NCBI RefSeq assembly: GCF_005765165.1
Contig: NZ_VCIW01000010.1
Coordinates: 156,551-220,550 of the forward strand
Length of the DNA stretch: 64,000 nucleotides
From: Paenibacillus antri
GTDB lineage: Bacteria; Bacillota; Bacilli; Paenibacillales; YIM-B00363
Direction: 5' to 3'
Shown here: piece after piece, positions 43,786-53,251 of the stretch
Layout: every line of letters starts with the position of its first letter
Position numbering within the stretch: the first letter of the stretch is position 1
Program-made: the position numbers and the translations under genes
Notes under the pieces: generated by a model
Told to the model about the DNA's origin: nothing
What the model saw: only the letters and a program-made list of their open reading frames with translations
Databases searched by the model: none

Positions 43786-44796
43786 ATGAAGAAATTTTCG
43801 GTATGGGCGGTATTGATGGTCATGATGCTGGTCGTCGCGGCATGCGGCGGCGGCAACGCGTCCGAGGACGGCACCCAAGGAGCGGCGGAGACGCCTCCCG
43901 TGGAGCAGCCCGCTGCGGAGGAGCCTGCAGCCGAGGAGCCGGCGGCGCCGACGGAAGTTACGATTACGCATCAACTCGGCGAGACGGTCGTGCCGGTCAA
44001 TCCGGCGAAGGTCGTCGTGTTCGACTTCGGCGCGCTCGACTCGCTCGACAAGCTGGGCGTAACGGTGACCGGCGTACCGCAATCGGGGACGATTCCGCCG
44101 TACCTAGAGAAGTACGCGGGCTCCGACTATACGAACGTCGGCAGCCTCGTCGAGCCGGACTTCGAGAAGATCGCGGAGCTCGATCCGGATCTGATCCTCA
44201 TCTCTGGCCGTCAATCGGCGCATTACGAAGAATTCACCAAGCTGGCTCCGACGGTGTTCATCGGCGTCGACAACGCCAACTACATGGAGTCGTTCAAGAA
44301 CAACGTAACGATTCTCGGGCAAATTTTCCAGAAGGAAGCGGAAGTCGCGGCGGAAGTGGAAGCGGTGGAGAAGGCGGTCGCCGACCTGAACGCGGCGTCG
44401 ACGGCCGGCGGCAAGAACGCGCTCGTCGTGCTGACGAACGAAGGAAAGATCAGCGCGTACGGACCGGGCTCGCGCTTCGGCATCATTCACGGCGCGTTCG
44501 GCATCCCGGCCGTCGACGAGGACATCGTCGTCGAGACGCACGGTCAGAGCGTCACCTACGAATACATCGTCGAGAAAGATCCGGACTACTTGTTCGTGAT
44601 CGATCGGAACGCCGTCGTGACGTCGGGCGAAGCCGCTCCGGCGGGCTCCTTGTCGGACAACGAGCTGATCAAGAACACGAAGGCCTACAAGAATAATAAG
44701 ATCGTCTACCTCGATCCGAACTACTGGTACCTGTCCGGCGGCGGCCTGATCTCCGTCTCCGAGATGGTGAAGCAAGTGACGGAAGCGACGAAATAA
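43786..44796 (+). CDS. yclQ: Siderophore-binding lipoprotein (YclQ-like)
   Basis: 336 residues. ATG 43786 (AAGGAG 11 nt upstream) is favoured over the in-frame GTG at 43774, which lies within that site. The signal peptide ends in the lipobox VVAAC (Cys about 21), then an acidic Glu/Ala/Pro linker (about 25-60). The class-III helical-backbone binding-protein fold follows (VTITHQLGETVVPVNPAKVV, LIKNTKAYKNNKIVYLD). DLILISGRQSAHYEEFTKLA and VEKDPDYLFVIDRNA agree with YclQ/FatB-type catecholate-siderophore receptors. It is the last gene of the importer, before a terminator. Confidence 0.93.
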   Translation: MKKFSVWAVLMVMMLVVAACGGGNASEDGTQGAAETPPVEQPAAEEPAAEEPAAPTEVTITHQLGETVVPVNPAKVVVFDFGALDSLDKLGVTVTGVPQSGTIPPYLEKYAGSDYTNVGSLVEPDFEKIAELDPDLILISGRQSAHYEEFTKLAPTVFIGVDNANYMESFKNNVTILGQIFQKEAEVAAEVEAVEKAVADLNAASTAGGKNALVVLTNEGKISAYGPGSRFGIIHGAFGIPAVDEDIVVETHGQSVTYEYIVEKDPDYLFVIDRNAVVTSGEAAPAGSLSDNELIKNTKAYKNNKIVYLDPNYWYLSGGGLISVSEMVKQVTEATK

Positions 44797-44822
44797 TTCA
44801 GTTTCCGTTGCCGCATATACGG

Positions 44823-44864
44823 AAGACTGCCGCGAGTCCTTGGGACTTGCGGCGGTCTTTTTTT
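44823..44864 (+). terminator. Intrinsic terminator of the siderophore importer operon
   Basis: AAGACTGCCGC (44823-44833) pairs with GCGGCGGTCTT (44849-44859) with one G-U pair, with an inner GTCC/GGAC, and ends in TTTTTTT. Confidence 0.92.
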
Positions 44865-44932
44865 GCTTATATAGGGCCAATAGTCCCGATATAAAACGGC
44901 TCGAAAAGACATAGCGCCTTGAAATAAAAGGC

Positions 44933-44960
44933 TTGAAGTAAAAATTCACAAATGTAATTT
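44933..44960 (+). promoter_or_regulatory. Weak candidate promoter for the RHS gene
   Basis: TTGAAG (44933-44938) and TAATTT (44955-44960), spacing 16 nt, lie in an AT-rich patch that contrasts with its surroundings. The rest of the gap 44865-45094 shows nothing else recognisable. Confidence 0.35.
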
Positions 44961-45094
44961 ACTCGTGAAATTTAGTTTCAAAATCCTACCTGCGACCCAT
45001 GGAGAAAGATCGGAAAGGTGGTAATATACGAAACGTTATGTATCTGGAAGGTCTTGGATCGATTCACGTAGATTCGAATGAATGGTGGGAGAGG

Positions 45095-48000
45095 ATGAAC
45101 GTGGCTTTACGATCGATTTGGAGTAGGATGGCAAGGGTTCTGGCTGTTTGTTTGGCGCTGTCCTCGATTACGCCCTCTTGGGCGGCGAACGAGGCGTTAG
45201 CGGCCGGCAGGGGGAACGAGCTTACCCCGGTAACGGTGCAGGTTACGGATTCGGACGGCGCGCCGCTGCCTTCCGCTTCCGTGTTGGTACGCGCGAAGGG
45301 GGGGCGAGACGAATCCGTCTGGGGCGTAACGGATGCCCAGGGGAGCTGGAACGCGTCGCTGAAGAACGGCGCTTACGATGTTGCGGTCCAGCATGAAGGC
45401 GGCTTCGCGGCGTATAAGAACATCGGGGTCGGCAAGGGCACCCCGGTCGTTGCGCTGCAGGCGGAGAAGGCCGCGGTCTTTACAGGAAAGCTGACGGAAG
45501 CGAACGGCGAGGCGGCGGCGGGAGCGTTGGTTTCGTTCCGGACGAACCCGGCTTTCCTTACCGCGACGCAAGCGGACGGATCGTTCCGGGTTTATGTGCT
45601 TCCGGAACGTACTTACCACTTGTCGGTGGATGCGAGATGGGAAGGGGTGCCGTTCGCGGGAGAGGCGCCGTCGGGGCTCGACGAAGAGAACGCGGACGGG
45701 GACGGCTGGTACCGGCTGTTGACCCCGCTGCACGCGCCGCAAGCCGGAGAAAGCTATGATTTGGGCACGATCGATCTTGCCGACTTGAAGCCGCATTCCG
45801 GAAACGGCGGCGGTTCGGACGGCGGCGGCGGGGAGACGCCCGACGTCACGCCGCCGGCGGTCCCGGAAGGGCTTGAAGCGACCGCTTCTTCGGACCGGAT
45901 CGAGCTGCAGTGGCAGGCCGTAGGGGATGCGGACCTAAGCGGTTATCGAGTATATACCTCTATGAACGGCGGTCAGGACTGGGATACGGGGGTTGCCGCG
46001 GGGACGGCGACCGCCTATACCGTTACGGAGGTAACGCAAGGATTGGCGTATACCTTCGCCGTAACGGCCGTGGACCGGAGCGGGAACGAATCGGCGAAGT
46101 CGGGAGTCGTTACGGCGGTGCCGCTCGAGGTGCCGGACACCGTTCCGCCGGCGGTCCCTGCAGGGCTGACCGCGACCGTGGAAGCGGCCCATGCGCTGCT
46201 TGCGTGGAGCGCCGTCGAGGACGATGCTCTTGTGGGATACAATTTGTATCGGTCTTTAGACGGCGGTCTATCGTGGCATGCGCTTCTAAGCGCATTCGCG
46301 GGAACCTCGTACACGGTTTCGGACCTGACGCCGGGCGTCCTCTATCAATTCGCCGTATCGGCCGTCGATGCGGCGGGGAACGAATCGGCGAAGTCCGAAG
46401 CGGTCGCGGTGCTGGTGCCCCCGTCGACGGATCCTACGGATCCCGGCGACGTCGCGCCGGAAATTCCGGTCGACGGGTCCGGGACGTTCGCTTCGAACAA
46501 CTCGTTCCTCTTCGAGGGTCCCCAGCCGATTCAGATCGGCGTCGTTCCGGGCGCGATCGAGCCGGAGCGGATGTCCGTGCTTCGCGGCCGGGCGCTGGAC
46601 GATCAAGGCGCGCCGCTTGCCGGAGTCGCAATCTCCGTATTGGGTTACGAAGAGCTGGGTCGAACCCTGACCCGCGCGGACGGCGGCTTCGATCTGGCGG
46701 TGAACGGCGGCGGAACCGTAACGGTCCAATACGAGAAAGACGGGTACATGTCGATTCAGCGCAAGACGATGGCGCCGTGGGCGGATTTCGCGACGCTGCC
46801 GGACGTCGCGATGAAGCGGTACGACGCGAAAGCGACCGCCGTCTCCCTGGAAGAAGGAACGACCGAGATGCAGGTCGCCCAAGGGAGCCCGGTGACCGAT
46901 GCGGACGGCACCCGGCAAGCGACGCTGCTCATTCCGGAAGGAACGACGGCCTATATGAAGCTGGCGGACGGGACGACCGCTCCCCTGCCGAGCATGAACG
47001 TGCGCGCGACGGAATACACCGTCGGCGAGAACGGCCTTCAGGCGATGCCCGGCGAGCTGCCGACGTTCGTGGGCTACACCTACGCCGTAGAGCTGTCGGC
47101 CGACGAAGCGGTGGCGGCGGGCGCGACGGAGGTTCGCTTCAATCAGCCTCTGTATGCGTATGTCGATAATTTCCTGGGCTTCCCAGTCGGAGAGATCGTC
47201 CCTTCCGGGTACTATGACCGGGAAGCGGGCGCGTGGGTCGCTTCGCCGAACGGCAAAGTCGTTGCGATCGTCGGCGTAGAGGGCGGCATGGCTTCCGTGG
47301 ATACGGACGGGGACGGCGCGGCGGATGCGGAGGACCGGCTGGCGGCACTCGGGCTGACGACGGCGGAGAGGGAGAAGCTCGCAGGACTGTATTCGGCAGG
47401 GCAAAGCTTCTGGCGCGTGCCGATCGAGCACTTTACCCCGTGGGATTTCAACTGGCCTTACGGTCCTCCTTCCGATGCGGTGAATCCGCCGAATCGGGGG
47501 CCGAATTCCAATAACCCGAACGTGAACGATCCGTGCAAGAAATCCGGCTCCGTCATCGGATGTCAGGAGCAAACGCTCGGAGAGGCGGTTCCGATCGCGG
47601 GAACCAACATGACGCTGAACTATTACAGCCGGCGATCCGAAGGGTATAAGAGCAAGTCGACGCTATCCGTTCCGGTGGTCGCCGGTCCGCTGCCGGCGTC
47701 CGTGATCGCCGCAAGCGTCTCGGTCGAGGTCGCCGGGAAGAAGACGTCGACGTTCGTCCCGCTTTCGCAATCTTTGTATACCTTCGTCTGGGACGGGATG
47801 GACGCTTACGATCGACAGCTGACGGGATCATACCCTTATACGGTCACTGTCCAGTATCATTACCGACCGGTGTATTACGCGGCGAGAAGCTCGTTCGAGA
47901 GCAGCTTCGGGCAGGTGTCCGGCGGTTCCGGCGGGTCGAGGAGCGTCATCGGCATCGGACGTACGTCGACGACGATCGCGACGCAGAGGACATGGCACGG

Positions 48001-51000
48001 ACTGATCGAGAGTCCGGTGGATCCGTATGAGCATGCCGGGATCGAAGGCTGGAGCCTGAGCCCGCACCACCAGTACGACGGGGAAACCGGCATGATTTCC
48101 TTCGGCACCGGCTTTACGGAGTACCGGGAAGGCGCGCTGAGCGCTCGGGAAGCGTTTATCCGCGGGACGCCGGAAGCGCCGGCCTTGGGCATCCCGACCG
48201 ACAGCAAGACGACGATTCCGACCGATCTGGCCGTAGGGCCGAGCGGGGACTTGTATGTCGGCACCTACCGGAACACGGGACTGCCGTATCCGAACCATGT
48301 GGAACAGGTCGTATGGAGAGTGAAACCGAACGGCGAAGCCGAGGAAGCGGCCGCCATGAGAGGGCAATTGACGCTGTCTTCCCTCGTCGTCGACGCGAAC
48401 GAGACGCTCTACGCGACGAGCTGGGGAACGTACCGGATTTGGAAGAAGGCGGAAACCGACCCGGCATGGGTACCGATCGCCGGCACCGGCGTTCCCGGAT
48501 CGGAGTACGAGGATTTCCCCGAGGGCGTCCCGGCGCTTGAAGTGAATCTGAGGGATCCGAAGAATCTGGAGATCGCCGCGGACGGAAGCATCTTCTTCAC
48601 GGACAGCGCGCGGCTGTACCGAATCGGTTCGGACGGCATCCTGACCGCCTTCGGCGTAAGAGGCTACACTTCGCCGACCTACGCCGGCGTGGACAGCGGC
48701 CCGGTCACGAAGGAGAACGTCGGCATCGTCGACGACATCGAGCTCGCGCCGGACGGGAGCTTGTATATGCTGGACCGGGGCGGATGCTCAGGCATCTACT
48801 GTTCGTATACCCGCATTCGAAAGATGACGGTCGAGGGAAATATCGAGCATGTGGCGGGGAACGTCCGGCCGACCCTGGAACAATTCTACGACGGGATTCC
48901 GGCGAAGGACGCTACCTTCCGTGTGGATGGACCCCGCATGGAGATCGACCGCGCCGGGAACATCTACTTCCTGACGCTGAGCAATTCGGACGACCGCAGG
49001 CTGTTCCGCGTTACGCCGGAGCACATCATCCAGGAGGTCACTCCGGATATCCTCTCCTCGATGAAGCGGCGGGCGAAGGAGGAAGGAAGATGGAGCAGCG
49101 GCAACGTTCCGATCCGCTTGATGGGCATCGGTCCGAAGGGAGATTTGCTCCTGCAGGTGCAGCACACGATCGGACCCGACGCGTTCTATCTCTATAAATT
49201 GGAACCGAATGGAAAAACCGAAATCGCGGACGAGAGCGGGCTGCAGTTGTTCCGCTTCGATCCCGCGACCGGGCGGCACGTGGATACGGTGAATACGCTG
49301 ACCGGAAATACCATCTACGCATTGAGCTACGATGAGGAAGGAAGGTTGACGGCGCTGACGGACCGCAACCAAAATCAGGTGCGGATCGAACGCGACGAGG
49401 CCGGCGTGCCTACGGCCATCGTGGCGCCCGGAGGACAGCGTACGACGTTGACGGTCGAGCAGGGTCGGCTGACGAAAATTACGAATCCGGCGGGGGAAGC
49501 GTACGAAATGGCGTACAACGGCGCCGGGCTGCTGGAGAAGTTCATCGACCCGAATAAAGAGGTGCGTACCTACGGGTACGACGATTCCGGCTATCTCGCA
49601 TCGGCGGAGAACCCGCTGGCGGGCGTCTCGACGCTCGTGCGGGAGAGCCTGCCGAACGGATATAAAGTGACGTACACGCAGCCGGGAGATCTGAAGACCT
49701 CGTACGCGGTCACGCGCGAAACCGGGGCGTTGAAGCGGGTCAGCACGGATCCGTCCGGAGCGGTGACCACCTCCGTAGTCACGGATGCGGGCGTCGAGAC
49801 GATTCAGTATCCCGACGGGACGCAGGCGACCAAGACGCTTGCGCCCGACCCGAGATGGGGAGACGCCGCGCCGGTCGCCGCGAACGTCACCTACGTGACT
49901 CCGCAAGGACGCCGTTGGACGTTAGCGGAAAATCGAGTCGTTACGTTAGCGGAACGCGGGAACCCGCTCAGCGTGAAGACGTACCAAACGACGTATACGA
50001 TGACGCAGACGTCCGGCGGGAAGACGACGACGGCGACGTCGACCGCGGTTTACGACGCGGCCGAGAAGAAGTTTACCGAAACGAGCGCCGAAGGTAGCGT
50101 GTTGTATACGTATCTGGATGAGAAAGACCGCGTAGCGAAAGTGGAAGAGTCCGATCCGCTCGTGGCGCCGATCATCTACTCCTATGACGAGTTCGGACGG
50201 TTATTCCGCGCGGAGCAAGGCGATCAATTCGTGCAAAACACGTATGACGCCAAGCATCGGATCGAAGAAGTTATCGATGCGGGCGGGCAGAAGAAACGCT
50301 ACACGTACGACGACGCGGACCGCATCGTATCGATCGCGCTGCCGGGCGGCCAGACCGTAGGCAAAGGATACGACGATTCCGGCAATATGACGTCCATTAC
50401 GATGCCGGATCAGACGACGTATATGCAAACCTTCAACGGCCTGAACCAGTTCAGCGGCTTCGCGCCTGCCGGTCGGACCGGAGGACTTACGGTCGAATAT
50501 ACGAGCTCCGGCAAGTTCGACAAGACGACGCTGGCCGGTGGAAGGGAAGTGGACTACGTCTACGACGCTACCGGACGGATCAACGGCTTGAACGATGCCG
50601 ACATCGCGCGTACGTTCACGTATAAGGGAGCGACCGATCTCGTGAGCCGGATCGCGACGAGCGTTACCGGACGCACGGCCGGCAACCAGGCGATCGATTA
50701 CCAGTACGACGGTTCCGATGTGACGGGAATGACGTTATCCGGGGCGGCGAACGGAAGCTTCGCTTACACGTACGACGGTTACTCCAATCTGACGGGCATT
50801 CGGATGACGGCCGGCGGCGTAAGCAATCAGACGATGGCGATCGCGTACGATAAAGACTTGAATCGGACGCAGTTCGGTCCGTTCGCCTTCCAACGGACGG
50901 GGCCGGGCAAGCGGATCGGCGCCGTCACGGACGGCAAGATGAATATCGGCGTCTCCTACGACGATAAGGGCCGGATCGAAGAAGTCGTCCATACGTTGAA

Positions 51001-52330
51001 CGGCGTCGTCGTCCAGAGGTCGGAGCACATTTTCGACAAGCGCGGGTTCGTGACCGACAAGACGGTTACGACATCGAAGGGCGTGGAGACGTACAGCTAC
51101 AAGTACGATGGGGACGGTCAACTGACGGAAGTCGCGAAAGTCGGGACGGACGGGGCGACGTCGGTCGAAAGTTACGATTATGTCGATAACCGGAACCGTA
51201 TCCTTCGCTCGGTGACCGGCTCCGATGCCGAGATCGCGACATATGGGGATTATGATGTGCTGGAGCAGGCCGGCGGAACGGCGTATTCGTTCGATGTCGA
51301 CGGATACCTGACGAATCGGGGGTCGGATACGTTCCAGTACGGGGCTAGAGGGGAACTGCTGACGGCCACCGTGACGGGAGCGGTATACGAGTACCACTAC
51401 GACGCTCTCGGAAGAAGAGTCGCGCGGGTGTCCGGCGGGGAGAAGACGCAATACCTGTACGGCAATCCGGAAGCGCCGCACAGCTTGACGGCGACCATCG
51501 ACCCGAATGGGGCGGTAACGACGTATTTCTATGACGAGCAGGGCTTGCTGATCGCGTTCGAAAGAGGCGGCGTCCGCTATTACGTCATCACGGATGCGGT
51601 CGGTACGCCGGAGCGGGTGCTCGCCGGCGACGGCACCGTCCTGAAGGAGCTGGAGTATGACAGTTTCGGCGTCCTGACGTCCGACTCGAATCCTTCGTTC
51701 CCGCTGGCGATCGGCTTTGCGGGAGGCATCGCGGACGAGGGGACGAAGCTGGTCCGATTCGGCTTCCGGGACTACGATCCGGCATCGGGCCGTTGGACGG
51801 CCCGCGACCCGATTCTCTTCGACGCAAACCAAGCAAACCTGTATGCCTACGTAAACAATAATCCTGTGCTGCTCCGCGATCCGTGCGGGTTGTTCTGCAT
51901 AGGCGGCAGCGCCTATTCCGGCCTTGGCGGCGGCGGCAAGGTGTGCATCACGGACGAGGGAGTTTCCGCCTGCGCCGAAGTCGGCCTCGGCGTCGGCGGC
52001 GGATTGGAAATCAATCCGTTCGAGGATTTGTCCAACACCGAGCTCGTCGCGGAGGCGACCGGCAAGGCGTCATGGGGGCCTGCCTCCATCTCGGCCGGCT
52101 ACAAGGTGACCAGCGCGTTCAACGGCGATTGCATGGCGGTGAGCCCCCTCGCGAAGGTGGAGCTCGGACCGCTCGGGTACGACTTCATGAGCCCGTCCGA
52201 ATCGTCCTTGGCGTTGGAAGCCGGACATTTCGAGACGGATGCGAAGGATTGGAAGAACCTCTTTAAATCCTCCGGGGCGAAGGCGGAAGCGGCCTTGAAA
52301 GCGAAGGGCTGCGCGCAGTACAAGTGGTAA
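45095..52330 (+). CDS. Giant secreted RHS/YD-repeat protein
   Basis: 2411 residues from ATG 45095, which gives a good signal peptide (RSIWSRMARVLAVCLALSS, cleavage near NEALA); in-frame ATGs at 44999 and 45038 are alternatives. Domains: a carboxypeptidase-regulatory-like module (about 45-150), two near-duplicate fibronectin III domains (about 250-345, 350-443; both contain GNESAKS), a second regulatory-like module (490-580), and an NHL-like propeller (1040-1240; TDLAVGPSGDLYVGTY). YD repeats follow (about 1385-2170; YDDSGYL, YDEFGRLF, YDDKGRIEE). The RHS core is at about 2222-2265 (FRDYDPASGRWTARDPI, then YAYVNNNP and DPCGL), then a 145-residue Gly-rich variable tip. It is probably a surface or contact-dependent toxin delivery protein; the tip activity is unknown. 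Confidence 0.92.
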   Translation: MNVALRSIWSRMARVLAVCLALSSITPSWAANEALAAGRGNELTPVTVQVTDSDGAPLPSASVLVRAKGGRDESVWGVTDAQGSWNASLKNGAYDVAVQHEGGFAAYKNIGVGKGTPVVALQAEKAAVFTGKLTEANGEAAAGALVSFRTNPAFLTATQADGSFRVYVLPERTYHLSVDARWEGVPFAGEAPSGLDEENADGDGWYRLLTPLHAPQAGESYDLGTIDLADLKPHSGNGGGSDGGGGETPDVTPPAVPEGLEATASSDRIELQWQAVGDADLSGYRVYTSMNGGQDWDTGVAAGTATAYTVTEVTQGLAYTFAVTAVDRSGNESAKSGVVTAVPLEVPDTVPPAVPAGLTATVEAAHALLAWSAVEDDALVGYNLYRSLDGGLSWHALLSAFAGTSYTVSDLTPGVLYQFAVSAVDAAGNESAKSEAVAVLVPPSTDPTDPGDVAPEIPVDGSGTFASNNSFLFEGPQPIQIGVVPGAIEPERMSVLRGRALDDQGAPLAGVAISVLGYEELGRTLTRADGGFDLAVNGGGTVTVQYEKDGYMSIQRKTMAPWADFATLPDVAMKRYDAKATAVSLEEGTTEMQVAQGSPVTDADGTRQATLLIPEGTTAYMKLADGTTAPLPSMNVRATEYTVGENGLQAMPGELPTFVGYTYAVELSADEAVAAGATEVRFNQPLYAYVDNFLGFPVGEIVPSGYYDREAGAWVASPNGKVVAIVGVEGGMASVDTDGDGAADAEDRLAALGLTTAEREKLAGLYSAGQSFWRVPIEHFTPWDFNWPYGPPSDAVNPPNRGPNSNNPNVNDPCKKSGSVIGCQEQTLGEAVPIAGTNMTLNYYSRRSEGYKSKSTLSVPVVAGPLPASVIAASVSVEVAGKKTSTFVPLSQSLYTFVWDGMDAYDRQLTGSYPYTVTVQYHYRPVYYAARSSFESSFGQVSGGSGGSRSVIGIGRTSTTIATQRTWHGLIESPVDPYEHAGIEGWSLSPHHQYDGETGMISFGTGFTEYREGALSAREAFIRGTPEAPALGIPTDSKTTIPTDLAVGPSGDLYVGTYRNTGLPYPNHVEQVVWRVKPNGEAEEAAAMRGQLTLSSLVVDANETLYATSWGTYRIWKKAETDPAWVPIAGTGVPGSEYEDFPEGVPALEVNLRDPKNLEIAADGSIFFTDSARLYRIGSDGILTAFGVRGYTSPTYAGVDSGPVTKENVGIVDDIELAPDGSLYMLDRGGCSGIYCSYTRIRKMTVEGNIEHVAGNVRPTLEQFYDGIPAKDATFRVDGPRMEIDRAGNIYFLTLSNSDDRRLFRVTPEHIIQEVTPDILSSMKRRAKEEGRWSSGNVPIRLMGIGPKGDLLLQVQHTIGPDAFYLYKLEPNGKTEIADESGLQLFRFDPATGRHVDTVNTLTGNTIYALSYDEEGRLTALTDRNQNQVRIERDEAGVPTAIVAPGGQRTTLTVEQGRLTKITNPAGEAYEMAYNGAGLLEKFIDPNKEVRTYGYDDSGYLASAENPLAGVSTLVRESLPNGYKVTYTQPGDLKTSYAVTRETGALKRVSTDPSGAVTTSVVTDAGVETIQYPDGTQATKTLAPDPRWGDAAPVAANVTYVTPQGRRWTLAENRVVTLAERGNPLSVKTYQTTYTMTQTSGGKTTTATSTAVYDAAEKKFTETSAEGSVLYTYLDEKDRVAKVEESDPLVAPIIYSYDEFGRLFRAEQGDQFVQNTYDAKHRIEEVIDAGGQKKRYTYDDADRIVSIALPGGQTVGKGYDDSGNMTSITMPDQTTYMQTFNGLNQFSGFAPAGRTGGLTVEYTSSGKFDKTTLAGGREVDYVYDATGRINGLNDADIARTFTYKGATDLVSRIATSVTGRTAGNQAIDYQYDGSDVTGMTLSGAANGSFAYTYDGYSNLTGIRMTAGGVSNQTMAIAYDKDLNRTQFGPFAFQRTGPGKRIGAVTDGKMNIGVSYDDKGRIEEVVHTLNGVVVQRSEHIFDKRGFVTDKTVTTSKGVETYSYKYDGDGQLTEVAKVGTDGATSVESYDYVDNRNRILRSVTGSDAEIATYGDYDVLEQAGGTAYSFDVDGYLTNRGSDTFQYGARGELLTATVTGAVYEYHYDALGRRVARVSGGEKTQYLYGNPEAPHSLTATIDPNGAVTTYFYDEQGLLIAFERGGVRYYVITDAVGTPERVLAGDGTVLKELEYDSFGVLTSDSNPSFPLAIGFAGGIADEGTKLVRFGFRDYDPASGRWTARDPILFDANQANLYAYVNNNPVLLRDPCGLFCIGGSAYSGLGGGGKVCITDEGVSACAEVGLGVGGGLEINPFEDLSNTELVAEATGKASWGPASISAGYKVTSAFNGDCMAVSPLAKVELGPLGYDFMSPSESSLALEAGHFETDAKDWKNLFKSSGAKAEAALKAKGCAQYKW

Positions 52331-52339
52331 CGGCATGAG

Positions 52340-52450
52340 GAGCGAAGCGGTCGATCCGGATTTCCGGAAGGCCGGACGACGCTGAACGGCGAGTGGGCGT
52401 TCTACTGGAGCCGACTGCTCGAGCCGGAGGACATCGCCGCGCAGCTGTAC
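52340..52450 (+). pseudogene. Remnant of a 7TMR-DISM-type sensor kinase N-terminal region
   Basis: A short frame without a start reads FPEGRTTLNGEWAFYWSRLL then EPEDIAAQLYD. The LNGEWxFYWxxLLEPxDx pattern is the hallmark of the extracellular DISM region of Paenibacillus sensor kinases. The preceding bases keep the frame open back to the RHS stop, and no kinase domain follows: the match ends at about 52450, where the response-regulator fragment begins in another frame. This is a deletion remnant, not an expressed gene. Confidence 0.6.
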
Positions 52451-52452
52451 GA

Positions 52453-52551
52453 CATATCGGCAATCTCCGCGGGAAGGTCGAGGACGATCCGGCGAATCCG
52501 AGATGGATCGTCACCGTGCGAGGCTTCGGATATAAGCTGATGCGGGAGTAA
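52453..52551 (+). pseudogene. Remnant of an OmpR-type response regulator C-terminus
   Basis: From CAT at 52453 to TAA at 52549-52551 the frame reads HIGNLRGKVEDDPANPRW and then IVTVRGFGYKLMRE. This is the last recognition helix and wing of a winged-helix response regulator (compare HIxxLRxKIExDPxxPxxIxTVRGxGYK). The receiver domain and most of the effector domain are missing. It is directly joined to the kinase remnant, so a single deletion between two such genes could have produced the junction. Confidence 0.7.
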
Positions 52552-52559
52552 CGCGAAAG

Positions 52560-52604
52560 AGAGACCGACCGGAGCGCGAATGCTTCGGTCGGTCTCTTTT
52601 CTTT
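52560..52604. terminator. Intrinsic terminator between RHS debris and the coat protein gene
   Basis: AGAGACCGACCG (52560-52571) pairs perfectly with CGGTCGGTCTCT (52586-52597), followed by TTTTCTTT. It probably derives from the lost response-regulator operon and also faces the end of the minus-strand coat gene. Confidence 0.88.
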
Positions 52605-52626
52605 ACCCGTATGGATTCGTCTCGGT

Positions 52627-53127
52627 TTACAATGACAACGCCATGTTGGCGTTCTTGACGTCCGTCGCCAGCAGTTGATCGAGATTGTAGGAAGGATAAA
52701 ATCCGCGCTCGAGCATGAAGTAGAACACCTTGGCATGCAGCGCGATGGCGGCGGTCAGATGCTTGACGAACGTCGCGCGAAGCTCAGGCGTCGCCGTCTC
52801 CGTTATCGCGATCGCGTAGCTGCGCACGGACGTCTTCAGCACGCCGAGCAGCTGCGCCGATTCGGCGCCCGGAATTTCGACGTCGCCTTCGTCGCGGTTC
52901 GGCACCGGCGCCTTCGGGTAGTACGCGAGCAATTCGCGCAGGTTGTTTTCCAACGCGGCGACGGCTTCCGCGTACAAGGCGCGGAGCCCGGCATCCTGGA
53001 GCGTAGGCAGCTTCTTCTTGAACGAAACCAATTGGCCGGTCTGGAAGGCGACCAGCTCGTGCATCTCCAGCGTCTCGTGCCATGCCAAATACTTCACTTG
53101 CCCAGCTTTCAAATTCACTTCGTTCAC
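52627..53127 (-). CDS. Spore coat protein, CotF-like
   Basis: 166 residues from GTG 53127, the first start that yields the family N-terminus (NEVNLKAGQVKYLAWHETLE); the ribosome site (AAGAAGCGG) is modest. It is a helical, ferritin-like bundle: MHELVAFQTGQLVSFKKKLP, YAEAVAALENNLRELLAYY, LLGVLKTSVRSYAIAITE, ALHAKVFYFMLERGFYPSYN. CotF-type proteins coat the spore, and this N-terminal WHETLEMHEL pattern is typical of them in Paenibacillaceae. Expression would be in the mother cell under sigma-E or sigma-K; no such promoter was identified with confidence. It is the clearest sporulation gene in the window. Confidence 0.75.
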   Translation of the reverse strand: MNEVNLKAGQVKYLAWHETLEMHELVAFQTGQLVSFKKKLPTLQDAGLRALYAEAVAALENNLRELLAYYPKAPVPNRDEGDVEIPGAESAQLLGVLKTSVRSYAIAITETATPELRATFVKHLTAAIALHAKVFYFMLERGFYPSYNLDQLLATDVKNANMALSL

Positions 53128-53251
53128 ACCCGCTTCTTCGGAAGATGGGATACCATATGCCCATCCGGGCGGAACGGAACATTGTCCCGAATACAATTCG
53201 ATTTGGCGAGGTGTATCCGGAATCGGAAATGTCGATGCTTCTGAGGAGAGA

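Noticed and set aside
52331..52626. Immunity gene for the RHS protein
   Set aside because: The interval holds only out-of-frame remnants of two-component genes and a terminator.
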